From NCBI GenBank assembly GCA_963753545.1, contig CAVWCQ010000008.1:2542001-2606000 (forward strand): a stretch of 64,000 bases of DNA, given 5' to 3'. Shown piece by piece: positions 20,508 to 29,859 of the stretch (the stretch's first letter is position 1; each line of letters begins with the position of its first letter). A program made the position numbers and the translations under genes. Under the pieces are notes generated by a model that ran no database searches, had not been told where the DNA came from, and saw only the letters and a program-made list of their open reading frames with translations. Origin of the DNA: CAVWCQ01 sp963753545. GTDB taxonomy: Bacteria > Chloroflexota > Anaerolineae > Aggregatilineales > Aggregatilineaceae.

Positions 20508-21128
20508 TTAATTGCGATCCAGCGACATAAGCTTATACGGATTAATGTTGATCACCATTGTTTTACCACATTGTGTTTGAGTTGGCTTCCGATTGTCCCA
20601 CGTATCCACATGGCCGTGAATGAGGAATCGCGGGCGGACCCAGCGCATCAGCCATTGAAATGATTGGAATCCCCGGTGTGCCCGGTCATCAGACAGATCG
20701 TGCACATGGCGCGGCGGTGAATGGGTGACCATCACATCGACCCCATAGCCACGCATCGAGCGTATCAACAGCAGCCGGGGCAGCAGCCGCAGGACATTGA
20801 CGAACATCTGCCCTTCTTCATACTGGATATCACCCCGGTTGTAATTGATTGATCCTTCCAACCCGGCAAATGAGTATTCGCCAAAGGTGCGTATTTTAAG
20901 ATGCAGGTTATCCCCGCCAGGAGGCTGAGTCTCGTACTGTTCGTCGTGGTTGCCCCGGACATAAAACAGGGGGAGATTCAACGTCGAACCGATCACGTCG
21001 AGGTAGTGGCCCGGCATGTCCCCGCAGCTTACCAGCAGCTTCGCATCGGCAAAGGTCCGGCGTAGATACGCTGCATCCTGCATTTGGGGCAGCACAACAT
21101 CACTGACAGCCAGAATTTTCACGACCAC
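20508..21128 (-). CDS. Calcineurin-like metallophosphoesterase
   Basis: 206 residues with the dinuclear metal motifs in order: the first motif degenerate (AVSDVVLPQ, no DxH), SCGDMPG, VRGNHDEQ, VTHSPPRHVHD and the C-terminal HGHVD. Absence of the first His is unusual for the superfamily and may reflect a specialised member. It begins 1 nt after xdhC ends and precedes the FAD/2Fe-2S gene by 28 nt, so it is in the operon. Substrate unknown; a phosphodiesterase or nucleotide phosphatase is possible. Confidence 0.8.
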   Translation of the reverse strand: MVVKILAVSDVVLPQMQDAAYLRRTFADAKLLVSCGDMPGHYLDVIGSTLNLPLFYVRGNHDEQYETQPPGGDNLHLKIRTFGEYSFAGLEGSINYNRGDIQYEEGQMFVNVLRLLPRLLLIRSMRGYGVDVMVTHSPPRHVHDLSDDRAHRGFQSFQWLMRWVRPRFLIHGHVDTWDNRKPTQTQCGKTMVININPYKLMSLDRN

Positions 21129-21129
21129 T

Positions 21130-21951
21130 CTACCTATCAGGAGCAGGGCCGATCCACTGCATCGATTCCCCGCTTCCTCCGCGCATAACCATCACGATCT
21201 CCGATAAGATGCTCAGAGCAATTTCTTTGGGCGTTTCGGCGCGTAGTTCCAGCCCGATAGGCGCATGGACGCGGGCCAATTGTTCCCGGCTGATACCCTG
21301 TTTTTCAAGTGCTTCTACCGTTAATGTCCAGCGCCGCCTGCTGCCGATCAGTCCGATGTACGGTGCTTCAGTTGCCAGCAGCGCGGGCAGCAGGCGCTCA
21401 TCCACCAACAGTCCGCGCGTCACAGCGGCAATATACGTCTGGCGGTTGATCGCCGCCCCTTCTACGAGTTCAGCGGACGGTGCTTCGATATAACCATCCA
21501 TACCGGGTAAGCTTTCGGGAGTTGCATAGCCAGGACGGTCATCGGATACCACGACCCGGTAGCCCATCCATTTTGCCAGTTCCGCAACCGCCCTGCCAAC
21601 ATGACCGCAGCCGATGACCAGGATTGTCGGGGGAGGCAGCAGCGGCTCGACAAACAATTCAACCGTGCCCCCACATACACCGGGATCACCAGAGGTGAGG
21701 TCGGTTAAATTATAACTCAAGAGGCGTGTTTGCCCGTCGCGAATGGACGCCTGAGCTTCTTGAATCGCCTTGGCTTCCATCTCTCCGCCGCCGACTGTGC
21801 CGACGATACTGCCATCGGGCCAGACAAGCATTTTGCTCCCGGATTGGCGCGGCACGGACCCCTGCGTGCGGATGACGGTAACCATCGCCGCCGGACGCCC
21901 ATTCTGTTGAGCGGAAAGCGCTGCCTCAAAAACAGCCCGATCTTCGTTCAA
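21130..21951 (-). CDS. xdhC: XdhC/CoxI family Mo-hydroxylase maturation protein
   Basis: 273 residues. XdhC proteins bind the finished molybdenum cofactor, protect it during sulfuration and deliver it to xanthine-dehydrogenase-type apoenzymes. The N-terminal XdhC/CoxI domain has TQGSVPRQSGSKMLV and GTVGGGEMEA; the Cys in PGVCGGTVELF is typical; a Rossmann domain follows (ILVIGCGHVGRAVAEL); the C-terminus has YIGLIGSRRR and HAPIGLELRAETPKEIALSI. It starts at a TTG (21951), 111 nt below the larger Mo subunit. A selenium-specific variant (the set containing YqeB) is likely in this context. Confidence 0.93.
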   Translation of the reverse strand: MNEDRAVFEAALSAQQNGRPAAMVTVIRTQGSVPRQSGSKMLVWPDGSIVGTVGGGEMEAKAIQEAQASIRDGQTRLLSYNLTDLTSGDPGVCGGTVELFVEPLLPPPTILVIGCGHVGRAVAELAKWMGYRVVVSDDRPGYATPESLPGMDGYIEAPSAELVEGAAINRQTYIAAVTRGLLVDERLLPALLATEAPYIGLIGSRRRWTLTVEALEKQGISREQLARVHAPIGLELRAETPKEIALSILSEIVMVMRGGSGESMQWIGPAPDR

Positions 21952-22062
21952 GTTCGTCTCTCGCTGATACCCTATCCGTGCGTAATTCGGTGGGCGCTGC
22001 TTGCCTGTCGTGCGAAGTTAAGCTGCGCCCCGACAAAAACGCATTTACGGATAGAGAGACTC

Positions 22063-25035
22063 TTAGGGTTTCTGCGCTCGGAGCGCCCGCCAGACCTTCT
22101 CCGGCAGGATTGGCGCATCAACGATCCGCACGCCAACCGCGTCGTAGACCGCGTTCGCCAGCGCCGGGCCAACACCGTCCAGCGGGATCTCGGCAACCGC
22201 CTTCGCCCCAAATGGGCCACTCGGTTCGTAGGTCTCGATGAAAATCACGCCCATCTTTGGCATTTCGTCAGCACGGTAGATCTTGTACGGCCCAAAGCGG
22301 GTATTCAACATGCGGCCCTGGTCGTCAAAAACCATCTCTTCGCACTGACCGTAACCCAGCGCCTGCACCATACCGCCTTCGATCTGACCGCTGGCCGTGA
22401 TCGGGTTGATGATTATGCCGCTGTCCACCGCCATAATCATCTCATCCACGGTAAACTGCCCGGTTTCGGTATCCAGTGTGATCGTCACGTATTGAGCGCC
22501 AAACGGCGGCGGCAAATCCGGACTGACATAACTGCCCACTGCCATGATCTGCTGCTGGTGTTCCGCGTGCAGGCTGTCCAGCGCGATCTCGCGGTGAGTT
22601 ACGATGCGTCCATCTGGCGCATGGGCCGCCCGATCCCGCAGGGTGATATCCTCGACCTGCACAAATGGACCGTTTTTATTCTCGCGATTGAACATCCGGC
22701 AGGCGACTTCGCGCATTTGATCGGCGACTTTTTCCGCCGCCACGACAACGGCCCGCCCGGAAATATAGGTCGTGCTGGACGCATACGCGCCCTTATCGAA
22801 CGGCGTGAAGTCCGTATCCGACGAATAGGTAATGAAGTCTTCCGGCGTACAGCCGAGCACTTCCGCCGCCATCTGCGTCAGCACCGTGTCGGACCCGGTT
22901 CCCAGGTCTGTCGCGCCGACCAGCAGATTAAACGAGCCATCATCATTGATCTTGATGCTGGCTGCACCCATATCCAGGCGGGGGATCGCTGTTCCCTGCA
23001 TGACACAGGCGACACCAATGCCGCGACGCAAATGCGGTTTGCCAGGGACAAGATGCCAGTTGAGATTACCGAACTTATCGGCCCAACCAATCGCCGCCGC
23101 GCCCTGCTCAACACATTCAGCAAGGCCGCAGGAGGTAATATATTCGGCTGCGCCTTCGCGTCCCTCGCTCCAGGCTTTGCTGACCGGGTGCTCATCGCCC
23201 GTCTTGATCGCGTTCTTCAGGCGGAATTCCAGCGGATCAAAGCCCATTTCGCGGGCGATAAATTCGATATGCGGTTCCAGCGCCCAGAAGCCCTGGGGAA
23301 CGCCATAGCCGCGATAGGCTCCGCTGGGGGGTGTGTTGGTATAGACGATGTCCGCGTGGAACTTGATGTTCGGCGCGTTGTAGAGAGCCATCGCTTTATG
23401 CCCGGTATTGCCCGCTACGGTCACCGCATGCGATCCGTAGGCCCCGGTGTCGCTCAAGACGTGCATTTCGTTGGAGATAATTCGCCCATCATTGGTGACG
23501 CCTGTCTTCAGCGTGACATACATCGGATGGCGCGAACGACTGGCATAAAATTCCTCGGCGCGGGTGTATTCCAACCGTACCGGATGCCCGGTGACAATCG
23601 TCAGGTGGGCGCAGATATCTTCGATCAGCACTTCCTGCTTGACACCGAAGCCGCCGCCAATGCGCGGTTTGATGACACGGATACGCTTCTCTGGCAAGCC
23701 GAGCACGGGAGCCAGGATACGGCGCACATGGAACGGAACCTGGGTGCTGGTGCGAATGATCAGGCGGTCGTCTTCATCCCACCACGTCACGACGACATGC
23801 GGTTCCAGGGGTGTCTGCTGCACTTTGGGGCTGTAGTACGTCTGCTCAAAGACACGATCCGCCTGGGTAAACCCCTCAGCCACACTGCCTACTTCCCACT
23901 CGATCACTGCCGCCAGATTGCGCGAAGGGTCTTCGATCATGTAGCTTTCCGGTTCATCGTGCAGGATGGGCGCGCCGGGGTTCATGCTCTGGCGCGGATC
24001 AAACACAGTGGGCAGCAGTTCATATTCCACGTCGATCAATTCCAGGGCGCGCAGGGCGATCTCTTCGGTTTCCGCCGCGACTGCCGCCACACGATCCCCG
24101 ACAAAACGCACCCGCGAGTCCAGGCTGTAGTTGTCGTGCGGGCCGGGTTCAGGGTGACTCTGTCCAGCCGTCGTATACGCCACGCGGGGCACATCCTGGT
24201 AGGTCAGAACAGCATGGACACCGGGCAGCGCCCGCGCGCGTGACCCATCAATCCGTTTGATCAACGCATGAGCATGCGGGCTGAGCAGCAGTTTGCCGAC
24301 CAGCATCCCGCGCAGTTCGATATCATCGGTAAAAGCCGGGTTACCCTGGACCAGCTTCCGCGCATCCACCTTGGGCGACGACTTCCCGACCTGCTGCAAT
24401 GTATCCACTTCCGGCGCGACCCTCATAACGGGCAGGGTCCGCGTCAGAACATCTCCGCCTGTTGGTTCGAGTGGTTCGCCCCGTCCGACGCCGCCAAACA
24501 GATCTTCGGGGCCAGGTATGGCTGTCTCGCTGTTGATGGGAGGTACTTCTTCGCCGCGCATACGAGCCGCCGCGCGTAATACAGCCTCAACCGGCTTGGC
24601 ATATCCCGTGCAGCGGCACAGCACACTGGACAGCGCGTCGCGCACTTCCACTTCCGTTGGTGATAAGGTGCGGTCCAGCAGCGCCTTAGCCGCCAGAATC
24701 ATGCCCGGCGTGCAGTAGCCGCACTGAATAGCCCCCGTTTCAATAAAAGCCGTCTGAAGGGCATGCAGCGGTTGGGAACCACGCCAACCACGTTCCTGAT
24801 CGCCGCCGACCCCCTCAATCGTGCTGATGGTATGACCTTGCGCAAAAACGGCCAGCAGTACACAGGATGTGACAGGCTGACCATCCAGGAGCACGATACA
24901 GTTGCCGCACTCGCCTGTTTCACAGCCATGTTTAACGCCGAACACACCGTTCCGGCGCAGTACTGCCAGCAGCGTTTCATTAGGGGCGGCTTCGTATTCA
25001 ACCGCCTCTCCGTTCAGCATGAAAGGTATTTTCAC
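22063..25035 (-). CDS. XdhD-like molybdenum hydroxylase with fused 2Fe-2S domain
   Basis: 990 residues: 2Fe-2S module (Cys38, 43, 46, 58 and Cys105, 108, 140, 142), linker about 150-225, then the Mo-binding portion with GGGFGVKQE, GAYRGYGVPQG, TDLGTGSDTVLTQM and the catalytic Glu949 in AVAEIPLDG. The domain order and length match E. coli XdhD and putative selenium-dependent purine hydroxylases. It has no FAD domain, so its electrons must pass to another protein. GTG at 25035 has GAGGAG about 8 nt upstream and overlaps the stop of the preceding gene. The linker near 150-200 is Pro/Gly-rich. A purine substrate is inferred from context. Confidence 0.92.
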   Translation of the reverse strand: MKIPFMLNGEAVEYEAAPNETLLAVLRRNGVFGVKHGCETGECGNCIVLLDGQPVTSCVLLAVFAQGHTISTIEGVGGDQERGWRGSQPLHALQTAFIETGAIQCGYCTPGMILAAKALLDRTLSPTEVEVRDALSSVLCRCTGYAKPVEAVLRAAARMRGEEVPPINSETAIPGPEDLFGGVGRGEPLEPTGGDVLTRTLPVMRVAPEVDTLQQVGKSSPKVDARKLVQGNPAFTDDIELRGMLVGKLLLSPHAHALIKRIDGSRARALPGVHAVLTYQDVPRVAYTTAGQSHPEPGPHDNYSLDSRVRFVGDRVAAVAAETEEIALRALELIDVEYELLPTVFDPRQSMNPGAPILHDEPESYMIEDPSRNLAAVIEWEVGSVAEGFTQADRVFEQTYYSPKVQQTPLEPHVVVTWWDEDDRLIIRTSTQVPFHVRRILAPVLGLPEKRIRVIKPRIGGGFGVKQEVLIEDICAHLTIVTGHPVRLEYTRAEEFYASRSRHPMYVTLKTGVTNDGRIISNEMHVLSDTGAYGSHAVTVAGNTGHKAMALYNAPNIKFHADIVYTNTPPSGAYRGYGVPQGFWALEPHIEFIAREMGFDPLEFRLKNAIKTGDEHPVSKAWSEGREGAAEYITSCGLAECVEQGAAAIGWADKFGNLNWHLVPGKPHLRRGIGVACVMQGTAIPRLDMGAASIKINDDGSFNLLVGATDLGTGSDTVLTQMAAEVLGCTPEDFITYSSDTDFTPFDKGAYASSTTYISGRAVVVAAEKVADQMREVACRMFNRENKNGPFVQVEDITLRDRAAHAPDGRIVTHREIALDSLHAEHQQQIMAVGSYVSPDLPPPFGAQYVTITLDTETGQFTVDEMIMAVDSGIIINPITASGQIEGGMVQALGYGQCEEMVFDDQGRMLNTRFGPYKIYRADEMPKMGVIFIETYEPSGPFGAKAVAEIPLDGVGPALANAVYDAVGVRIVDAPILPEKVWRALRAQKP

Positions 25036-27654
25036 GATCCTGACTCCTCAATTGTAATTTCGCCTATAAACAAGCGTCGATCCTGATCTGCGCCAGTGCC
25101 ACTCACCGGATACCGTTCTCCTGTCCGGGCGTCATAGATGCCCAGCGCGACAGCATACGTACCGGGTGGCAAATCGGCGGGTAACATTACCACATACTGA
25201 TCCTCGATCAAACCGGGCAGCCAATTGGCGGGCGGCAGAACATCTCCTGCCGGGCGGGTCACCATCTGCGCCACCGGTTCGACATCACGCTGATTATCAT
25301 TATACAAATGTACAAAAACTATGCCGTCTCCGCTCCCTGGAATTTCTCCACCTGTACTCTGCCATGTCGCAGATACGATGATTTGCCCGGCGTCCTGCTG
25401 GATGCTATAGGCCAGCAGTTGGATACTGCCATCGGCAAATACAGCCGCCGGAGCACGATCTCCCGCATCCTCAAAGGTATACGGTACCCTGATAGGCCCA
25501 GTGGTAGTAGGGTAAATAGGCTTCCGTGCGCGGATCAGCGACATGCGCCTCGATCCGAATGCGCGTCGAACTGCCCGTAATCTGATCACCAGGAACCCAT
25601 GTTACCACTTCGATCCAGCGGTTTGACACTGCCGGTTGTACTCGCTGCGCCAGCCGACGATCATTGACATAGATTGTCAACGGTATACTCGTCCGCCCCA
25701 GGACGCGCGTTACCAGCAGCAGGTCTTCACCCTGGCGCGTATGCAGTGTGAACTCCTCGCCGCCTGTGATCACCCGCCCGCCATCTGTCACCTGGCAAGC
25801 CGCGTCTTCCAGCGCACAGGCGCGGTAATAATTTCGGTAAACCTCGCTGACAAAACCCTGGGGAACGCCATCAAACCACCAGCGGTAGTCGTGATCGGCC
25901 TCGCTGTCCGGGCTGGCAACATCGATCTGATCGACCAATGTTAACCCATCCGTATAGGCAATCGTCGTTGGCTGGGCGATGTGTTCTGTTGGGTGCGTAT
26001 TCGACCAGTCTGCCTCATAGACAACCTGAAGCGGCGCGGCAGAGGCGACATTCTGCGGCGGCAGGTTCACCGGGAATTCTGCCAGCACGGAGCCGAAAAC
26101 GCCCGCGTTAAGCAGATAGCGCAAACCCTGCACATCGGGATAAATGGCGAAATAGTCGGGGCGATACTTACTGTGAGCCATAACCTCGTAGATCACGCCC
26201 GGTCCCTGCCGCCATGCAACCGCTGGCCCCGGTGTAGTCAGGCCGACGACATCGTACAGGCTGCGCTGACCAAAATAGCGAACTAACCCTACATCGTGCA
26301 CGCCCACCCGCGCCTCTGCTGGCAAATTTTTCGCCGCCCAGCGTGCCATCGGAACCTGCTGATCGCGCACGACGGAGACATTTTCCAGGTAATTGCGGGC
26401 AAAAGTGACCGTTGTGAACAGGGAGGGCAGCAGGATGAGCAGTGGCAGCACCCAGCGAACCCAGCGCAGCCCCGCTCGCCGTTCAAACAGCGCGGCCAGC
26501 GTGGCGAGCGACCATGCCGCCGCCGGGAAAAAGAGCGCCATCACGGGCAGTTGGTAGCGCTTGAACTGCCAGAAGGCCGTATCCAGTGTCGATACTGCCG
26601 CCGTCAGCGCGAGGATCCAGGCCAGGACAATCACGCCGATATTCAGCCGCCGCTGCCGCCAGCTCAGCCACACCGCGACCAGCAGCCCGGCAAGAGCCGC
26701 TTCCGCCAGGATAGGCGATGTAAACGTGCCAAAATCGGCGCTGCGCCCGCTGAGCAGTTCGCGCCACATCCGCCCGAAAAAGTCGAGGACATTGGACACG
26801 CGATCCGCCATTGGCGCGCCCGCATTGGTGAGATGCGATTTCGCCTGCAACCCCGACGAGGACGGACTGCCTGTAGCGATCCAGTTGATCACAGGTTGAA
26901 TGGCTCCCGCCAAAACGGGCAGGGACAGCCCCGCGATCCACCGGATGCGGCCCGGCCAATCGGCAGGCAGTTTGCGGCGCAGAAACAATCCCAGCATCGC
27001 ACACCCAGCCAGGATCAATCCCTCCGGGCGGGTCAGCGTCATACCCAGGGCAGCCGCAACCGCCAGCCGGGATCGATCCGACTGCACGGCATAGAGAGTG
27101 AGCAGCACCAGAAATACAAAAAGAGAGGTTTCCATCCCGCTCAGCGCTGCCCAGATCGCCGGGCCACACAGGGCAAAGGCCAGGGCCATACTCAGGGCAT
27201 ACGCCGGAGTCGTTTTGCCTGTCAGAGGATTGGAACGAGCGATCAGATAGATCAGCCAACTTGAGCCAAAGAAGCAGAACACGCCGATGATCAGCGCCCA
27301 GTAGGCCAGTGACCAGCCCGTAAATCCCAGCAGGTAACCGAGCGCCAGCAGCGGAGGGTAGAGCAGGCTTGTCCCGCCGGATGTGGGCGGATCGCCGGGG
27401 TTATAAACCATCGGATGGCCGAGCGCGAACTGGCGTGCGTACTGGAAATGAATGTAGGTGTCATCGAGCGGCATCAATAGCGGATGGCTGCTGGCGGCAA
27501 GGCTGAGCGACAGATAGACAAGTGTCACCAACCCAACCGTAACAACGAGAGCCAACCAGGGAACTCGATGGCTGGCTCTCGCGGTTTCTGCTGACAGTTC
27601 CTGATCAGATGAGTGGGGAAGCACTGCGTCTAGCCCCAAGGGTAAATTTTCCAA
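25032..27654 (-). CDS. Multi-pass glycosyltransferase-like membrane protein (one frame break)
   Basis: N-terminal ~430 residues contain about ten membrane helices with MPLDDTYIHFQYARQ (the acidic first-loop motif of GT-C enzymes) and TRPEGLILAG, which places it among dolichyl-phosphate-type sugar transferases acting outside the membrane. A soluble domain follows (VGVHDVGLVRYFGQ), then a beta-rich C-terminus. Near 25490 an extra base in GGTACC splits the frame; the second frame carries PYTFEDAGDRAPAAVF and the final ~150 residues. Total about 872 residues. It overlaps the PaaI-like gene by 25 nt and the XdhD-like gene by 4 nt, so it is wedged into the purine/F420 operon without an obvious metabolic reason. 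Confidence 0.78.
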
Positions 27655-28124
27655 CCAATGTCCTGATTGGTCATCTGTTCGACCTGATCGCGCGGAATAT
27701 CAACCAGGGTAGCCCACGCTTCGACGGCAACCGTACCATCCGCGAGAAGCACTTCTCCGACCACCTGGACCATCCGGCCCCGATCCTTATCGACGCGGCC
27801 CCGCACAATGAATTCCTGGTCCAGCGGGACCGGGCGGCGGTAGCGTATTTCCATCTTTGCCGTGAACATAAAGCGAGCAGTATTGATATCCTCTGCGTTT
27901 TCCGACCCGGATAGAACCGCGCGGCCCATCGTTTCATCCAACAGTGTCGCTACAATGCCGCCATGCGCCACGCCCGGATAACTTTGGTAAGTGCTGCCCA
28001 GCGTCACCCGTGCCATGCACTGAGACGGGCCATCGTTCAGGAAATGGACATGCAGCCCACAACCATTTTCGACACCGCATACAAAACACCACTTCGAACT
28101 GGGCTGTGGGCCTTGATCAGCCAT
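27630..28124 (-). CDS. PaaI-type hotdog thioesterase
   Basis: 164 residues. Hotdog fold with the active-site segment PGVAHGGIVATLLDETMG. The N-terminus has a CFVCG...NGCGLHV pair that is often seen in this subgroup. It probably hydrolyses an acyl-CoA or aryl-CoA thioester; the natural substrate is unknown. It lies 17 nt after the F420-type oxidoreductase in the same operon. Confidence 0.88.
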   Translation of the reverse strand: MADQGPQPSSKWCFVCGVENGCGLHVHFLNDGPSQCMARVTLGSTYQSYPGVAHGGIVATLLDETMGRAVLSGSENAEDINTARFMFTAKMEIRYRRPVPLDQEFIVRGRVDKDRGRMVQVVGEVLLADGTVAVEAWATLVDIPRDQVEQMTNQDIGWKIYPWG

Positions 28125-28141
28125 CGATCTCCTGCCTGTCG

Positions 28142-29149
28142 TTACGCGGAATAGCCGCTGGAAAAGGTGTCAATCATCAGGCGCACGTCGTCGCCCAGCG
28201 GGTAGAGCACCGGGCAGGTGCAGCCAGATGCCACATACTCGCGCACTTTCGCCCGAACTTCTTCCGGCGTACCGGAGGCGGTGATCAACTGGACCACTTC
28301 GTCGGGAACCAACTGCATGGCACGTTCGATCTGTTCCTCGGTGGCAGGCCAGGTCAGCACCTGATGAATCTGGTCCAGAACCTCGCTGCTCACGCCGCTG
28401 GCTTTCATGATGTGCGGCTGCTGGCCGAGATACTGCGTCACCAGTTTACGGGCATTATCCAGAGCGTGCTTGCGATCCCGATCTACCGAGCAAACGACCA
28501 ACTGCGGGCGATCAATATCGTCGATAGAGCGCCCGGCTAACTTTGCGCCCGTCTCCAGGTTTTCGAGTGCCATCGCGTTATAGGAAGGGGAAACCAGATA
28601 GTTCAGCAGCGCACCGTCTGCGATCTCTCCGGCCATAGCCATCATTTTCATGCCCGTCGCGCCAATATAGATCGGAACGTTACGCGGTTCGCGCCGCCCA
28701 TGCACGATATCGAGTTCGATGCCGTTCACATTCACAAATTCGCCGTGAAAGGTGACATTTTTCATCGCCAGCAGATCGCGAACCACGGTTACGTGCTCGC
28801 GCATCGCCAGCAGGGGCTTTTTGCGCTCAATGCCGACGTTCGCCGCTAACGGGTCCCACCACGCGCCAATTCCGCAAATAATCCGGTTGGGAGCCAGATC
28901 GTCCAGCGTCAAAAAGGTAGCCGCAGTCAGGGCAACATTGCGCGTCCAGTTGTTGATCACGCCGGAGCCAATCTTGATCCGTTTGGTCGTTGCCGCATAG
29001 GCAGCCATCGGGACAATCGCATCGCGCACAAGGCGACTTTCCGCCTGCCAGACCGCTTCAAACCCGCGATCCTCGGCGTACTGAACGTATTCGATTGCTT
29101 CGGAGAGTGCGTGCGCATCCTGCAAATAAAGAGCGACTCGATCTGCCAT
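28142..29149 (-). CDS. LLM-class F420-dependent oxidoreductase
   Basis: 335 residues of the luciferase-like (TIM-barrel) family, methylenetetrahydromethanopterin-reductase-like branch. Features: IEYVQYAEDRGFEAVW near the N-terminus, IKIGSGVINNWTRN, ICGIGAWWDPLAANVG, VPIYIGATGMKMMAMAGEIADG and GTPEEVRAKVREYVASGC. F420 rather than FMN as cofactor is inferred from this subgroup and from the F420 biosynthesis genes directly upstream (53 nt to cofC). The substrate is unknown; a link to purine-derived intermediates or folates would be speculative. ATG at 29149. Confidence 0.87.
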   Translation of the reverse strand: MADRVALYLQDAHALSEAIEYVQYAEDRGFEAVWQAESRLVRDAIVPMAAYAATTKRIKIGSGVINNWTRNVALTAATFLTLDDLAPNRIICGIGAWWDPLAANVGIERKKPLLAMREHVTVVRDLLAMKNVTFHGEFVNVNGIELDIVHGRREPRNVPIYIGATGMKMMAMAGEIADGALLNYLVSPSYNAMALENLETGAKLAGRSIDDIDRPQLVVCSVDRDRKHALDNARKLVTQYLGQQPHIMKASGVSSEVLDQIHQVLTWPATEEQIERAMQLVPDEVVQLITASGTPEEVRAKVREYVASGCTCPVLYPLGDDVRLMIDTFSSGYSA

Positions 29150-29202
29150 GAATCATCCTCCAATAAAGAAATAAAGGGACTACTTTTGTGATGAGTTGGC
29201 GA

Positions 29203-29859
29203 CTACTCGGCCATGAGCCATTCCTTAGAGCCGATGTTCTCTATGATAGGCTGTCCAAGAGTCTTTGCCAATTCAAAATAAGTGTTGAGATCGTCAGCCG
29301 TGTCCAGGTCCAGACCGACCCGCTCGGATCGATAGATGTAAACATCGGCTCCGGCAGCATGGGCGAGGCGCTGGTGTTCGGCAAAACTGTTTTCACCAAA
29401 GGAATAGGGAATGAGCCCCGGTGGGCGCACCAGCAGCAAATTCGTGCCATGCTGGTGGCGATCCGGCGCAATGACAATCGAGCTGTTATAGCGGCTCAGG
29501 TTAACCATCGCTTCTACATCTTCTCGCGCCAGAAGAGGTAAATCGGCGGGAATAACCAGCACGCCATCCACGCCCCAGGCCCGGATCACCTGGGTTGCCC
29601 GCAGCAGCGCGTTGTTCAATTCGGGAGTGCCGCTCTCCTGCACCGTCTGTGCTCCCATATCGCGGGCCATAGACAGCGCCTTGGTGTCCCGGCTGATGAC
29701 CAGCACTCCCTGAATCTGCGCAATGGGCACAACGAGTTGTAAAGTACGTTCCAACAGGCCCGCCGCGAGCAGTTCGCGCTGCTCCGGGCGCAGTTCACTT
29801 GCCAACCGGCTCTTTGCTCGATTAAACGGTTTTACGGGGACAATCGCCCAGACATTCAT
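29203..29859 (-). CDS. cofC: CofC/FbiD phospholactate or PEP guanylyltransferase (F420 biosynthesis)
   Basis: 218 residues. Activates 2-phospholactate, phosphoenolpyruvate or a similar C3 phosphate with GTP for F420 assembly. Family motifs: VPVKPFNRAKSRLA at the N-terminus, VLVIPADLPLL, NSSIVIAPDRHQHGTNLLLV and SFGENSFAEHQRLA, ending with VGLDLDTADDL. The start overlaps cofD's stop by 4 nt, so the two are translationally coupled. With an FbiB-type reductase nearby, PEP may be the substrate, but the sequence alone does not decide between donors. Confidence 0.93.
   Translation of the reverse strand: MNVWAIVPVKPFNRAKSRLASELRPEQRELLAAGLLERTLQLVVPIAQIQGVLVISRDTKALSMARDMGAQTVQESGTPELNNALLRATQVIRAWGVDGVLVIPADLPLLAREDVEAMVNLSRYNSSIVIAPDRHQHGTNLLLVRPPGLIPYSFGENSFAEHQRLAHAAGADVYIYRSERVGLDLDTADDLNTYFELAKTLGQPIIENIGSKEWLMAE

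Noticed and set aside
21730..24243. An 837-residue open frame on the plus strand, opposite the XdhD-like gene
   Set aside because: Its translation has no domain, while the opposite strand encodes a complete molybdenum hydroxylase with all its motifs; it is a shadow of high-GC codon use.
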